Shown: positions 29,618 to 38,890 of the stretch, one piece after another
How the letters are laid out: every line of letters starts with the position of its first letter
How positions within the stretch are numbered: position 1 is the stretch's first letter
Assembly (NCBI RefSeq): GCF_017355405.1
Contig: NZ_CP061177.1
Location: 2,401,001-2,465,000 of the forward strand
Direction of reading: 5' to 3'
Length of the DNA stretch: 64,000 nucleotides
Source: Roseomonas haemaphysalidis
GTDB lineage: Bacteria; Pseudomonadota; Alphaproteobacteria; Acetobacterales; Acetobacteraceae
Notes under the pieces: generated by a model
The model's input: the letters and a program-made list of their open reading frames with translations, nothing else
Databases searched by the model: none
What the model was told of the DNA's origin: nothing
Made by a program: the position numbers and the translations under genes

Positions 29618-29673
29618 GTTCTTTGTCCACGAAGAACTGATTGACAGGACCGGATCGCGTGGTCCTTTATGCT
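29618..29673. promoter_or_regulatory. Divergent control region of the sugar-acid locus with two dyads
   Basis: In the 206-base gap between the regulator start (29555) and the oxidoreductase start (29762) are two inverted repeats. GTTCTT (29618-29623) and AAGAAC (29632-29637) are 8 bases apart; AGGACC (29646-29651) and GGTCCT (29661-29666) are 9 bases apart. TTGACA at 29641-29646 joins them, with TTTATG/TATGCT near 29666-29673 as a poor -10 (spacing 19-21). The layout fits an operator overlapping a plus-strand promoter, probably for the GntR-type regulator. Confidence 0.45.
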
Positions 29674-29761
29674 TAAGCCGACAAGAGCGACAAAGAGCAA
29701 GCGGAGAGGACGTGACCAGGATTCCCCCATCGTACCGCCACGTCTGCGCGGTTGGCGCCGC

Positions 29762-30871
29762 ATGAGCGGACGCATCATCCAGTTCGGCACCAGCCGCTTC
29801 CTGCAGGCGCATGTCGATCTGTTCGTGCATGAGGCGCGCGAGCAGGGGCAGCAGGCCGGGCCGATCACTGTCGTGCAGGCATCGGGTTCAGCCGCGCGGG
29901 CCGGGCGCGTGGCCGCTTTCGGTGCGCCGGGTGGCTATCCGGTCATCATCCGCGGCATGCAGAGCGGCGTGCCGGTCGAGCGCCAGGTTTCCGTCACCAG
30001 CATTGATCGCGGTCTGTCCGCAATCCGCGACTGGGATACCCTGGTGCGCCTGTTTGTCGAGGACGCCAGCTACGTCGTGTCCAACATGGGTGACACGGGC
30101 TACGATATCGCCGAATCGGACCGCGGGCCGGCGCTGCTGTCCGGCACCGTTCCCGCCAGCTTTCCCGGCAAGCTGACCGCGCTGCTGCACCACCGCTGGA
30201 AGGCGGGTGGCCACATGTTGACGGTGTTGCCTTGCGAGCTGATCAATCGCAACGGCCATGTGTTGCAACAGGCTGTGCTGGATCTCGCGGCGGAGGCCGG
30301 TGCGGCCGATGCGTTCCTGACCTGGCTGCGGGACGGCGTGATCTGGGCGGACACGCTGGTGGACCGCATCGTGTCCGAGCCGCTGGAGCCGATTGGCGCC
30401 GTGGCGGAGCCTTACGCCATCTGGGTGATCGAGCGCCGCCCCGGGCTGGTGCCGCCCTGCCACCACCCCAGCATCGTGCTGGCCGACGATCTGCAACCCT
30501 TCGAGCGGCTGAAGCTGCATATCCTGAACCTGGGCCACACCGTGCTGGCCGATATCTGGCAGCGCGAAGCCCGCCCGGCGGGGGAAACAGTGCGCGAGAT
30601 CCTGGCCGACCCCGCCATCCGCGCCCGCCTGGATGTGCTGTACGCCAACGAGGTGCTGCCCGGCTTCGCGGCGCGGGGCATGGCGGCCGAGGCCGCGCCC
30701 TATGTGGCGGCGACCATGGACCGCTTCCTGAACCCCTTCCTCGACCATCGCATCGCCGATATCGCGCAGAACCACCCGACCAAGGTGGCGCGCCGCATCG
30801 GCGCATTTCTGGAATGGTCCGGCCGCGCCGGTGCCAGCCCGGTGCTCGATGGCGTGGTGGCCGGCGCATGA
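29762..30871 (+). CDS. Mannitol-dehydrogenase-family oxidoreductase (tagaturonate/fructuronate reductase-like)
   Basis: 369 residues, shorter than E. coli UxaB (about 480). It begins IIQFGTSRFLQAHVDLFVHEA, the N-terminal Rossmann segment of the family. VLPCELINRNGHVLQQAVLDLA and VDRIVSEPLE follow, then the catalytic-lysine region FERLKLHILNLGHTVLADI. Family members reduce D-tagaturonate to D-altronate or D-fructuronate to D-mannonate with NADH. The altronate-type dehydratase in the same operon favours the tagaturonate reaction. It is the first gene of the operon and overlaps the next by ATGA. No good ribosome site was seen; an ATG at 29669 gives an unlikely basic extension. Confidence 0.82.
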   Translation: MSGRIIQFGTSRFLQAHVDLFVHEAREQGQQAGPITVVQASGSAARAGRVAAFGAPGGYPVIIRGMQSGVPVERQVSVTSIDRGLSAIRDWDTLVRLFVEDASYVVSNMGDTGYDIAESDRGPALLSGTVPASFPGKLTALLHHRWKAGGHMLTVLPCELINRNGHVLQQAVLDLAAEAGAADAFLTWLRDGVIWADTLVDRIVSEPLEPIGAVAEPYAIWVIERRPGLVPPCHHPSIVLADDLQPFERLKLHILNLGHTVLADIWQREARPAGETVREILADPAIRARLDVLYANEVLPGFAARGMAAEAAPYVAATMDRFLNPFLDHRIADIAQNHPTKVARRIGAFLEWSGRAGASPVLDGVVAGA

Positions 30872-31551
30872 CCTACCAGTTCGATTTCTCCGCGCTCGTT
30901 CCCTACTGGTCGCTTTTTCTGGAAGGCGTCTGGCTGACGCTGCAGCTTTCGGCCGTATCCACCGTCCTCGGCTTTGTCGGCGGCGCGTTGTGCGCCATTG
31001 CCCGCGCCGATGGGCCGCCCTGGCTGCAACGCATCGTCGGCGGCTATGTCGAGGTGATCCGCAACACGCCGCTGCTGGTGCAGATCTTCCTGGTGTATTT
31101 CGGCATTGCCGTGCTGGGCATACGGATCGACGCGAACCTGGCCGCCGTGCTAGCGCTCGTCGTCAACGTGGTCGCCTACACCTGCGAGATCATGCGTGCG
31201 GGCATCGAGAGCATCCACAAGGCGCAGGTGGAAGCCGCCGATTGCCTGGGGCTGAACCGCCGCCAGACCTACTGGCACGTGATCCTGCGCCCGGCGATCG
31301 AGCGAGTCTATCCCGCGCTCGTCAGCCAGTATGTGCTGCTGATGCTGGCCTCCTCCATCACCTCGCAGATCTCGGCGGAGGAGCTGACGGCAGTGGCCAA
31401 CCGCATCCAGTCCGACACCTTCCGCTCCTTCGAAACCTACATCGTGGTTGGCCTGCTCTACATCGCGCTGTCCTTTGTCGTGCGGGGTGCCTTCTGGGCG
31501 TTCGGCATGCTGGTCTTCACCCGCCGCCGCAAGCTCGGCACGGCGCTGTAA
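30868..31551 (+). CDS. Amino-acid-type (PAAT) ABC transporter permease 1
   Basis: 227 residues with about five membrane helices. The N-terminal helix (WSLFLEGVWLTLQLSAVSTVLGFVGGALCAIAR) and VIRNTPLLVQIFLVYFGI match HisM/GlnP-type permeases. The EAA loop EAADCLGLNRRQTYWHVILRPAIER contacts the ATPase. Its ATG overlaps the upstream oxidoreductase stop, so transport and catabolism are made together. Sequence alone assigns amino acids, but the context points to a carboxylated sugar. Confidence 0.88.
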   Translation: MTYQFDFSALVPYWSLFLEGVWLTLQLSAVSTVLGFVGGALCAIARADGPPWLQRIVGGYVEVIRNTPLLVQIFLVYFGIAVLGIRIDANLAAVLALVVNVVAYTCEIMRAGIESIHKAQVEAADCLGLNRRQTYWHVILRPAIERVYPALVSQYVLLMLASSITSQISAEELTAVANRIQSDTFRSFETYIVVGLLYIALSFVVRGAFWAFGMLVFTRRRKLGTAL

Positions 31552-31565
31552 GGGGAGGGGAAAGC

Positions 31566-32202
31566 ATGCCGACCTTTGGCCTCGGCCACGTCTGGTTCCT
31601 GATCATCGCCGCCGGGTGGACGCTGGCGCTTTCCGCCATCGCCTTTATCGGCGGCGGTCTCCTCGGCTTCGTCATCGCGCTGATGAAGGTGTCGGACAAC
31701 AAGCTGCTGCGTGGCATCGCCTCGGCCTATGTGCAGATCGTGCAGGGCACGCCGCTGCTGATCCTGCTGTTCCTGATCTATTTCGGCGTGGCGATCCTGG
31801 GCTTCAACAACGTCCCCGCGCTGCTCGCGGCGGGTGCCGGCCTGACCATCTACGCCTCGGGGTTTCTTGGCGAGATCTGGCGCGGCTGCATCGAAAGCGT
31901 GCCGAAGACCCAGTGGGAGGCCGCCGAGTGCTTGGCGATGACCCGTTGGCAGCGCATGACCCGCGTCATCCTGCCGCAGGCGGCGCGCATCGCGACCGCG
32001 CCCACGGTCGGGTTCCTGGTGCAGATCGTCAAGAACACCTCGCTGGCGTCCGTGGTCGGCTTCGTCGAGCTGTCGCAGGCCGGCAAGCTGATCAACAACT
32101 CGACGTTCCAGCCCTTCATCGTCTTCATCACCGTCGCGGTGATCTACTTCCTCATCTGCTACCCGCTCTCGGTCTGGAGCCGTGGGCTGGAAAGGAGGCT
32201 CA

Positions 32203-32219
<17 letters not shown>
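31566..32219 (+). CDS. Amino-acid-type (PAAT) ABC transporter permease 2
   Basis: 217 residues. Paralogue of the upstream permease, with TLALSAIAFIGGGLLGFVIALMKV, IVQGTPLLILLFLIYFGVAIL and the EAA loop EAAECLAMTRWQRMTRVILPQAARI. It would pair with permease 1 as a heterodimer. A GGGGAGGGGAAAG ribosome site precedes the ATG. Its last 17 bases overlap the ATPase gene, which starts at 32203. Confidence 0.88.
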
Positions 32220-32931
<712 letters not shown>

Positions 32932-32953
32932 AAACCAGAAGAGGAACACCAGA

Positions 32954-33742
32954 ATGAACCGCAGGACCCTGTTCGGCGCCGGCGCCGGCCTGATCGCCGC
33001 CTCCACCCTCGGCCGCCCGGCCTTTGCCCAGGTGCCGGATGCCATCAAGACGCGCGGCAAGCTGATGGTCGCGCTCGACCTCGGCTCGCCGCCCTTCGGC
33101 ATGACCGATGCCTCCATGCAGCCCACCGGTTCGGACGTCGAGGCCGCGCGGCTGCTGGCCGCCGACTGGAAGCTGCCGCTGGAGATCGTGCAGGTCACCA
33201 GCCCCAACCGCGTGCCGTTCCTGCTGACCGGCAAGGCCGACATGGTGATGGCCAGCTTCAGCGTGACCGACGAGCGCAAGCGCGTCATTGACTTCTCCAA
33301 GCCCTATGGCGTCATCCAGATCGTCGTCGCCGGCAAGAAGGGCGTGGCGCTGCCGGACTACGCGGCGCTGTCGGGCAAGCGCGTCGGCACCACCCGCGGC
33401 AGCTCCAACGACGCCGCCTTCACGGCACTGAACACCGGTGCGCAGATCGTGCGCTTCGACGACGACGCGACGCTGATCACCGCGCTGGTGTCCGGCCAGA
33501 TCGACATCATGGCGACCTCGCCGCAGATCATGGCGACCGCCAACACCCGCGCCGGCAACAGCCCGTTCGAGGTCAAGATCGTGGTCCGCACCAATCCCTA
33601 CGCGGTTGGCATCCGCAAGGGCGAGACGGCGCTGCAGACCGCGTTGAACGAATGGATCGACGCCAACATGGCGAACGGCAAGCTGCGCGAGATCTACAAG
33701 AAGTACAACGGCGTCGACCTGCCCGAGCAGATGCCGGCGTAA
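32954..33742 (+). CDS. Periplasmic solute-binding protein, family 3
   Basis: 262 residues. The signal sequence carries an Arg pair (NRRTLFGAGAGLIAASTLGRPAFAQ, cleavage near 25). Core SBP_bac_3 features: RGKLMVALDLGSPPFGM, GSDVEAARLLAADW, VMASFSVTDERKRVIDFSKPYG with the Arg expected to bind a carboxylate, LSGKRVGTTRGSSND, and a C-terminal LREIYKKYNG. It feeds the ABC transporter encoded directly upstream. The ligand is probably the sugar acid processed by the flanking enzymes, but an amino acid cannot be excluded. Confidence 0.88.
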   Translation: MNRRTLFGAGAGLIAASTLGRPAFAQVPDAIKTRGKLMVALDLGSPPFGMTDASMQPTGSDVEAARLLAADWKLPLEIVQVTSPNRVPFLLTGKADMVMASFSVTDERKRVIDFSKPYGVIQIVVAGKKGVALPDYAALSGKRVGTTRGSSNDAAFTALNTGAQIVRFDDDATLITALVSGQIDIMATSPQIMATANTRAGNSPFEVKIVVRTNPYAVGIRKGETALQTALNEWIDANMANGKLREIYKKYNGVDLPEQMPA

Positions 33743-33747
33743 TGCTT

Positions 33748-33772
33748 CCGGCCCGCCCTCCAGGCGGGCCGG
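33748..33772 (+). terminator. Intra-operon hairpin after the binding-protein gene
   Basis: A perfect 10-bp stem (33748-33757 with 33763-33772) and a 5-base loop start 6 bases after the binding-protein stop, with no T run. Such hairpins often stabilise the abundant binding-protein mRNA and lower expression of downstream genes. Confidence 0.5.
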
Positions 33773-33796
33773 CCCTTATCCGACTGACCGAGAGAC

Positions 33797-34813
33797 ATGA
33801 CCATGAAGGTGCTGATCTGCGACGAACCCGGCAAGCTGTCGGTGATCGACCGCCCCGAGCCGAAGCCGGCCGCGGGGGAGGTGCTGGTGCGCATCAAGCG
33901 TGTCGGCATCTGCGGCACCGACTTCCATATCTTCGGTGGCAAGCACCCGTTCCTAGAATACCCGCGGGTGATGGGGCATGAGCTGTCCGGCACCATCGAG
34001 TCCGCGCCCGAAGGCAGCGGGCTGCGCGCCGGCCAGAACTGCTACATCGTGCCTTATCTGAGCTGCGGCCATTGCGTGGCCTGCCGCAAGGGCATCACCA
34101 ACGCCTGCCAGAACATCAGCGTGCTCGGCGTCCACAAGGACGGCGGCATGGCGGAGCTGCTGTGCGTGCCCGCCGGCAACGTCATCCCGGTCGGCGACAC
34201 GCCGCTGGAGGACGCGGCGATGATCGAGTTCCTGGCGATCGGCGCGCATGGCGTGAAGCGCGGCGGCATCGGCGCACAGGACCGCGTGCTGGTGGTGGGC
34301 TCCGGCCCCATCGGCATGTCGGCCATCATCTTCGCCAAGGCGCGCGGCGCGCATGTCACCGTCATGGACATGCGCGAGGACCGGCTGGCCTTCACGCAGG
34401 ACCAGCTCGGCGCCGACGCGCTGCTGCTGGCCAATGCGGAGGCCGAGGCCAAGGCGGCTGCCGCCACCCAGGGCGACTTCTTCGATGCCGTGATCGACTG
34501 CACCGGCAACACCGCCGCCATGCAGCGCGGCTTCGGCTTCGTGGGCCATGGCGGGCGCTACGTGCTGGTGTCCGTGGTGCGGGAGAACATCACCTTTTCC
34601 GACCCCGAGTTCCACAAGCGCGAAACCACGCTCTTCGCCAGCCGCAACGCGCAGGCGGACGACTTCGCCGAGGTCGTGACACAGATGCAGGCGGGCCGCG
34701 TGCCGACCAAGGCGCTGAACACGCATCGCGGCCCGTTGACCTCCGGCCCCGAGCTGTTCCGCGAATGGGCGCGCCCCGAGGCCGGTGTCATCAAGGCCAT
34801 TCTGGAAGTATGA
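33797..34813 (+). CDS. Zinc-dependent alcohol dehydrogenase family, probable aldonate 5-dehydrogenase
   Basis: 338 residues, MDR fold. Catalytic zinc ligands are C39 (GICGTD), H61 and E62 (GHELSG); the structural zinc is bound by C90, C93, C96 and C104. The Rossmann motif is VVGSGPIG (166-173). The closest known functions for this type are L-galactonate 5-dehydrogenase (YjjN/LgoD), L-idonate or L-gulonate dehydrogenases, which make a keto-hexuronate. With a tagaturonate-reductase-like enzyme and an altronate-type dehydratase in the operon, L-galactonate to D-tagaturonate is the best guess. It overlaps the dehydratase gene by ATGA. Confidence 0.85.
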   Translation: MTMKVLICDEPGKLSVIDRPEPKPAAGEVLVRIKRVGICGTDFHIFGGKHPFLEYPRVMGHELSGTIESAPEGSGLRAGQNCYIVPYLSCGHCVACRKGITNACQNISVLGVHKDGGMAELLCVPAGNVIPVGDTPLEDAAMIEFLAIGAHGVKRGGIGAQDRVLVVGSGPIGMSAIIFAKARGAHVTVMDMREDRLAFTQDQLGADALLLANAEAEAKAAAATQGDFFDAVIDCTGNTAAMQRGFGFVGHGGRYVLVSVVRENITFSDPEFHKRETTLFASRNAQADDFAEVVTQMQAGRVPTKALNTHRGPLTSGPELFREWARPEAGVIKAILEV

Positions 34814-36333
34814 CCGCGCCCCGCACGCTGCGCCTGCACGATGCCGACAACGTCGTCGTCGCCATCGATGCCATTCCCGCCGGCACGATGCTGCCCTTCG
34901 GCCTGCTGGTGACGGAGCGGGTGCCCAAGGGGCACAAGCTCTCGACGGCCGGCATCGGGCAGGGGCAGCCGGTGCGGAAGTTCGGCCAGATCATTGGCTT
35001 CGCCGGGCGGGACATCCTGCCTGGTTCCTGGGTGCACGAGCACAACGTCGCCATCCAGGACTTCGAGCGGGACTATGCCTTCGCGCAGGAGGTGCGGGAC
35101 GACCAGCACCTGCGCGACGGCGAGTTGCCGGCGCATTTCCAGGGCTTCCACCGCGCCGACGGCCGGGTGGGCACGCGCAACTACATCGGCATCCTGTCAT
35201 CGGTGAACTGCTCGGCCACCGTGATCGACTTCATCGCCGATGAGATCGCCCGCTCGGGCATTCTGGCCGAATACCCGAACATCGACGGCGTGGTGCCTTT
35301 TACCCATGGCACCGGCTGCGGCATGGGCAGCAAGGGCGAGGAGTTCGACCTGCTGGCCCGCACCCAGTGGGGCTATGCCAGCCATCCCAACTTCGCCGCC
35401 GTGCTGGTGGTTGGGCTGGGCTGCGAGGTGTTCCAGATCCCGCGCCTGAAGGACGCCTATGGCATCGTGGAAGGCGAGCACTTCCAGAGCCTGACGATTC
35501 AGGAAAGCGGCGGCACGCGGCGGGCCATCGATATCGGCGTCGGCAAGATCCGCGAGATGCTGCCCTTCGCCAATCGCAGCGTCCGCAGCACCGCTCCCGC
35601 CTCGGCGCTGACGCTGGCGCTGCAATGCGGCGGCTCGGACGGCTATTCCGGGCTGACCGCCAATCCGGCGCTGGGCGCGGCCGCCGACCTGCTGGTACGC
35701 CAGAGCGGCACCGCCATCCTGTCCGAAACGCCGGAGATCTTCGGCGCCGAGCACCTGCTGACGCGGCGGGCGGAGAGCGTGGAGGTCGGCCGCAAGATCG
35801 TCGACCTGATCGCCTGGTGGAAGGACTATGCCGCGCGCGCCGGGGGGGAGCTGAACAACAACCCATCGCCGGGCAACAAGGCGGGCGGCCTGACCACCAT
35901 CCTGGAGAAGTCCTTGGGCGCGGCCGCCAAGGGCGGCACCGCCACGTTGCGCGGCGTGTATCGTTATGCCGAGCGGATCGACCGCACCGGCTTCGTGTTC
36001 ATGGATACGCCGGGATATGATCCGGTGGCCGCCACGGGGCAGGTGGCCGGCGGCGCCAACCTGCTGTGCTTCACCACCGGGCGCGGCTCCGCCTATGGCT
36101 GCAAGCCGACACCCTCGGTCAAGCTGGCGACCAACTCCGACCTTTACCGGCGGATGCAGGACGACATGGACATCGACTGCGGGGATATCCTCGACGGCGT
36201 GAGCGTTGCGCAGAAGGGCGAGGAGATCTTCGGCCGTCTGCTTTCCATCGCATCCGGCGAGCGGTCCAAGTCCGAACTGCTCGGCTATGGCCGCAATGAG
36301 TTCGTGCCCTGGCAGCTCGGCGCCACCATGTAG
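34810..36333 (+). CDS. UxaA/GarD-family sugar-acid dehydratase (probable altronate dehydratase)
   Basis: 507 residues. An N-terminal SAF domain (about 1-95: LRLHDADNVVVAIDAIPAGTML) precedes the UxaA/GarD core with GFHRADGRVGTRNYIGILSSVNCSATV, THGTGCGMGSKGEE, ALQCGGSDGYSGLTANPALG and FTTGRGSAYGCKPTPSVKLATN. These iron-dependent enzymes dehydrate D-altronate to 2-keto-3-deoxy-D-gluconate, or galactarate in the GarD branch. Length (UxaA 495, GarD 523 in E. coli) does not separate them. The nearby reductase favours altronate. It is the last gene of the operon. Confidence 0.88.
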   Translation: MTAPRTLRLHDADNVVVAIDAIPAGTMLPFGLLVTERVPKGHKLSTAGIGQGQPVRKFGQIIGFAGRDILPGSWVHEHNVAIQDFERDYAFAQEVRDDQHLRDGELPAHFQGFHRADGRVGTRNYIGILSSVNCSATVIDFIADEIARSGILAEYPNIDGVVPFTHGTGCGMGSKGEEFDLLARTQWGYASHPNFAAVLVVGLGCEVFQIPRLKDAYGIVEGEHFQSLTIQESGGTRRAIDIGVGKIREMLPFANRSVRSTAPASALTLALQCGGSDGYSGLTANPALGAAADLLVRQSGTAILSETPEIFGAEHLLTRRAESVEVGRKIVDLIAWWKDYAARAGGELNNNPSPGNKAGGLTTILEKSLGAAAKGGTATLRGVYRYAERIDRTGFVFMDTPGYDPVAATGQVAGGANLLCFTTGRGSAYGCKPTPSVKLATNSDLYRRMQDDMDIDCGDILDGVSVAQKGEEIFGRLLSIASGERSKSELLGYGRNEFVPWQLGATM

Positions 36334-36334
36334 C

Positions 36335-36670
36335 TCAGCCGGGCAGGCAGCGGGTCACGTCGTCATGGCCGCGCGCCAGCATCGGCTTGGTGCCCTCGGG
36401 GCAGGCGGACTGCACGCGGCTGGCGGCCGGCAGGCCGCGGTCCCACCCCGGGGCGGGCAGTCCAAAGCCGGAACCGGCGGCCGTGCGGCGGCCCCCGGCG
36501 TTGCACCGGCCGGGGGCGCCGCGCACCGGCGCACCGCCATTCGGGCACAGCCAGCGCCGCAATTCCTCGATCTGCGCAGAGCTGGGGCGCCGGTACTCGG
36601 CAGCCAGCGTGGGCGTGGCGGCGAGCAGGAGCAGCATGATCAGGGCGGTGCCACGCATCATGGGCGGCAT
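36335..36670 (-). CDS. Small secreted Cys-containing hypothetical protein
   Basis: About 111 residues. A hydrophobic signal segment (ALIMLLLLAATPTLAAE) is followed by about 85 residues, Gly/Arg/Pro-rich, with four Cys (WLCPNGG, GRCNAGG, SACPEG, TRCLPG). The even number of Cys suggests two disulfides in the periplasm or outside. I recognise no family. The start could be any of three close ATGs (36670, 36661, 36658). The stop lies one base after the dehydratase stop, tail to tail. Confidence 0.6.
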   Translation of the reverse strand: MPPMMRGTALIMLLLLAATPTLAAEYRRPSSAQIEELRRWLCPNGGAPVRGAPGRCNAGGRRTAAGSGFGLPAPGWDRGLPAASRVQSACPEGTKPMLARGHDDVTRCLPG

Positions 36671-36761
36671 ATGGCACGTGGGGCCCCGCGCCGTAACCCG
36701 TGACAGGAAACAGAATGTTGCGGGCCTTGAACCGCCCCTCAGTCATGGCAACATCACCCGC

Positions 36762-37061
36762 ATGGATCAGCAGTTCCGTCAGCGCCCCGTCATCGACATG
36801 ACCCCGGAGGGTGAGTTCCGCGGTCCACAGGCACGTCCCACCAGCTTCACGGACAAGGTCATGGCCCGCGTTGGCGGTGTCGCGGCGCTTGTCGCGCTGG
36901 TGGCGGGCGGCGTGGTGGTGGCGGGCATCGCCATCGCGTTCTTCGCGATCGCCTTGCCGATCGCGGTTCTTGCCGGCGCCGTCGCGTTCGGCAGCCTGTG
37001 GTGGCGCATGAAGCGAGCCGGGCGGCAAGGCCATGCCTTTTCGTCCATGATGCGGCGCTGA
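36762..37061 (+). CDS. Small membrane protein, unknown function
   Basis: 99 residues. A hydrophilic N-terminus (DQQFRQRPVIDMTPEGEFRGPQARP) is followed by a very hydrophobic stretch of about 45 residues (about 39-84: GGVAALVALVAGGVVVAGIAIAFFAIALPIAVLAGAVAFGSLWW), enough for two helices in a hairpin, and a basic tail. No family recognised. Inside-positive rule places both ends in the cytoplasm. Confidence 0.65.
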   Translation: MDQQFRQRPVIDMTPEGEFRGPQARPTSFTDKVMARVGGVAALVALVAGGVVVAGIAIAFFAIALPIAVLAGAVAFGSLWWRMKRAGRQGHAFSSMMRR

Positions 37062-37387
37062 ACCGGCCGCCACCCGCCTTCACGGTCGACCCGAGCCGGC
37101 TCTACGACGTCGGCGACCAGGGCGAGGTGCATGTCGCACCACTGGAACAGGAAACGCGCCCCTCCGGGCGCGTTTGGCGTTGGTGGATCGCTGCTGTCGC
37201 GCTCAATGCGGCCGGGGCCGCCAGCACCGTGCTGGCTTTCGTTCTGGGCGGCCGGCCGGCAGGTGCGGCCATGGGCCTCGTGATGATCGGCACCGCGCCC
37301 TTGCTGGGCGTGGCGCCGGCCCTGGTCTGGTCGCAGCGCCGCCGTCTGCACCAGCGGGTGGAGCGCCGGCCCGCCCGCTTTCGCTAG
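36998..37387 (+). CDS. Small membrane protein, unknown function (start uncertain)
   Basis: Up to 129 residues. The credible part begins near 37062 (PPPAFTVDPSRLYDVGDQGEVHVAPLEQET), followed by two membrane helices (WWIAAVALNAAGAASTVLAFVLGG and AMGLVMIGTAPLLGVAPALVW) and a very basic tail. No ATG exists in this frame before that part; GTG 36998 overlaps the previous gene by 64 bases. Its end overlaps the comM stop by four bases, tail to tail. Unknown family. Confidence 0.45.
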   Translation: MVAHEASRAARPCLFVHDAALNRPPPAFTVDPSRLYDVGDQGEVHVAPLEQETRPSGRVWRWWIAAVALNAAGAASTVLAFVLGGRPAGAAMGLVMIGTAPLLGVAPALVWSQRRRLHQRVERRPARFR

Positions 37388-38880
37388 GCGCGGCCGCCGG
37401 AGCGCTGCCGGAAGGCCAGGGCCTCCGCCATGTGGGCGCGGGCGATCGTCGCCTCGCCCGCCAGATCGGCGATGGTCCGGGCCACGCGAAAGCACCGCGT
37501 GAAGCCACGGTTGGACAAGCCAAGCTGGGTCGCGGCCCGTTCCGCCAGGGCCAGGGTGTCCGGCGCCGCCGCCGCCGTCAGCCCGTCCAGCGTCGCCTCG
37601 GCATTGATGCCGCCGCGCTGGTGCTGCGCATGCCGCGCCGCCGCGACCCGTGCCGCCACCACCACGCTGGTTTCGCCCCGCGGCGCGCGCGCCAGTTCTC
37701 CCGGTGCGATGGGCGCCATGCCGATGGTCAGGTCCACTCGGTCCATCAGCGGGCCGGAGATGCGCTGCTGGTACTGCTCGCCGCAGCGGGGCGCCTGACC
37801 GCATTCGCGTGGGCCGTCGCCCAAATGGCCGCAGCGGCAGGGGTTCATCGCCGCCACCAGCTGGACGCGGGCGGGATAGGTGATGTGCGCCGCGGCCCGG
37901 CTGATGGAGCAGACGCCCGATTCCAAAGGTTGCCGCAAGGCTTCCAGCGCCGGGCGCGGGAATTCCGGCCATTCGTCCAGAAACAGCACCCCGCGATGCG
38001 CCAGGCTGATCTCGCCCGGCTTGGCCCCCGGCCCGCCGCCCACCAGCGCCGCCTGGCTTGCGGAATGGTGCGGGTCGCGGAATGGCGGGCGGGCGGAGAT
38101 GCGGCCCTGTTCGATCAGTCCCGCCACGCTGCGGACCAGGCTCACCTCCAGCGCCTCCTGCGGCGTCAGGTCCGGCAGCAGTCCGGGCAGGCGGGCAGCC
38201 AGCATCGACTTCCCCGCGCCGGGCGGGCCGATCAGCAGGATGTTGTGCTGCCCGGCAGCGGCGATCTCGATAGCCCGCTTGGCGCTTTCCTGGCCCTTCA
38301 CCTCGGACAGGCAGGGGCCGGTGGGGGGCTCCGACAGCAGGGCGGGGGGCTTGGGCGGGTCAAGCAGCTGCCGGCCGGTGAGGTGGGCGATGAATTGCCG
38401 CAGGTCGGCGGCGGCCAGGATCTCGATGTCGCCCGCCCAGGCGGCCTCGGCGCCCTGCGCACCGGGGCAGATCAGCCCCAGCCCCCGCGCGGCGGCCCCC
38501 AGTGCCGCGGGCAGGATGCCGGCGACGGGCCCGACGGTGCCATCCAGCGCCAGCTCGCCCAAGGCGGCGAAGCCGGCCAGTTCCTCGCGCGGCAGCACTT
38601 CCATCGCCGCCAGCACGGCCAGGGCGATGGGAAGGTCGAAATGCGAACCTTCTTTCTGGATGTTGGCGGGGGCGAGGTTCACCAGCACGCGCTTGGGCGG
38701 CAGGGCCAGCCCCAGCCCGGTCAGCGCGGCACGCACCCGCTCGCGGCTTTCCGCCACGGCCTTGTCCGGCAGACCGACCACCATGAAGGCGGGCAGGCCG
38801 GTGGAGATCTGCACCTGCACCTCGACCGGTACGGTTTCGATGCCGGAAAAGGCGAAGGTTGCCAAGCGCGCGATGGTCAT
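37384..38880 (-). CDS. comM: YifB/ComM-family AAA+ ATPase
   Basis: 498 residues. ComM is a hexameric helicase that promotes branch migration during integration of DNA taken up by transformation; many non-competent bacteria keep it. The N-terminal Lon-like S5 fold (VEVQVQISTGLPAFMVVGLPDKAVAESRERVRAAL) precedes the Mg-chelatase-type AAA+ domain: Walker A GPPGAGKSM, Walker B GVLFLDEWPEF, the PCRCGHLG and ECGQAPRCGEQY cysteine cluster, and GPLMDRVDL. The C-terminal helical domain contains GLSNRGFTRCFRVARTIADL. Length normal. Confidence 0.94.
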   Translation of the reverse strand: MTIARLATFAFSGIETVPVEVQVQISTGLPAFMVVGLPDKAVAESRERVRAALTGLGLALPPKRVLVNLAPANIQKEGSHFDLPIALAVLAAMEVLPREELAGFAALGELALDGTVGPVAGILPAALGAAARGLGLICPGAQGAEAAWAGDIEILAAADLRQFIAHLTGRQLLDPPKPPALLSEPPTGPCLSEVKGQESAKRAIEIAAAGQHNILLIGPPGAGKSMLAARLPGLLPDLTPQEALEVSLVRSVAGLIEQGRISARPPFRDPHHSASQAALVGGGPGAKPGEISLAHRGVLFLDEWPEFPRPALEALRQPLESGVCSISRAAAHITYPARVQLVAAMNPCRCGHLGDGPRECGQAPRCGEQYQQRISGPLMDRVDLTIGMAPIAPGELARAPRGETSVVVAARVAAARHAQHQRGGINAEATLDGLTAAAAPDTLALAERAATQLGLSNRGFTRCFRVARTIADLAGEATIARAHMAEALAFRQRSGGRA

Positions 38881-38890
38881 GGGAAAGGGA

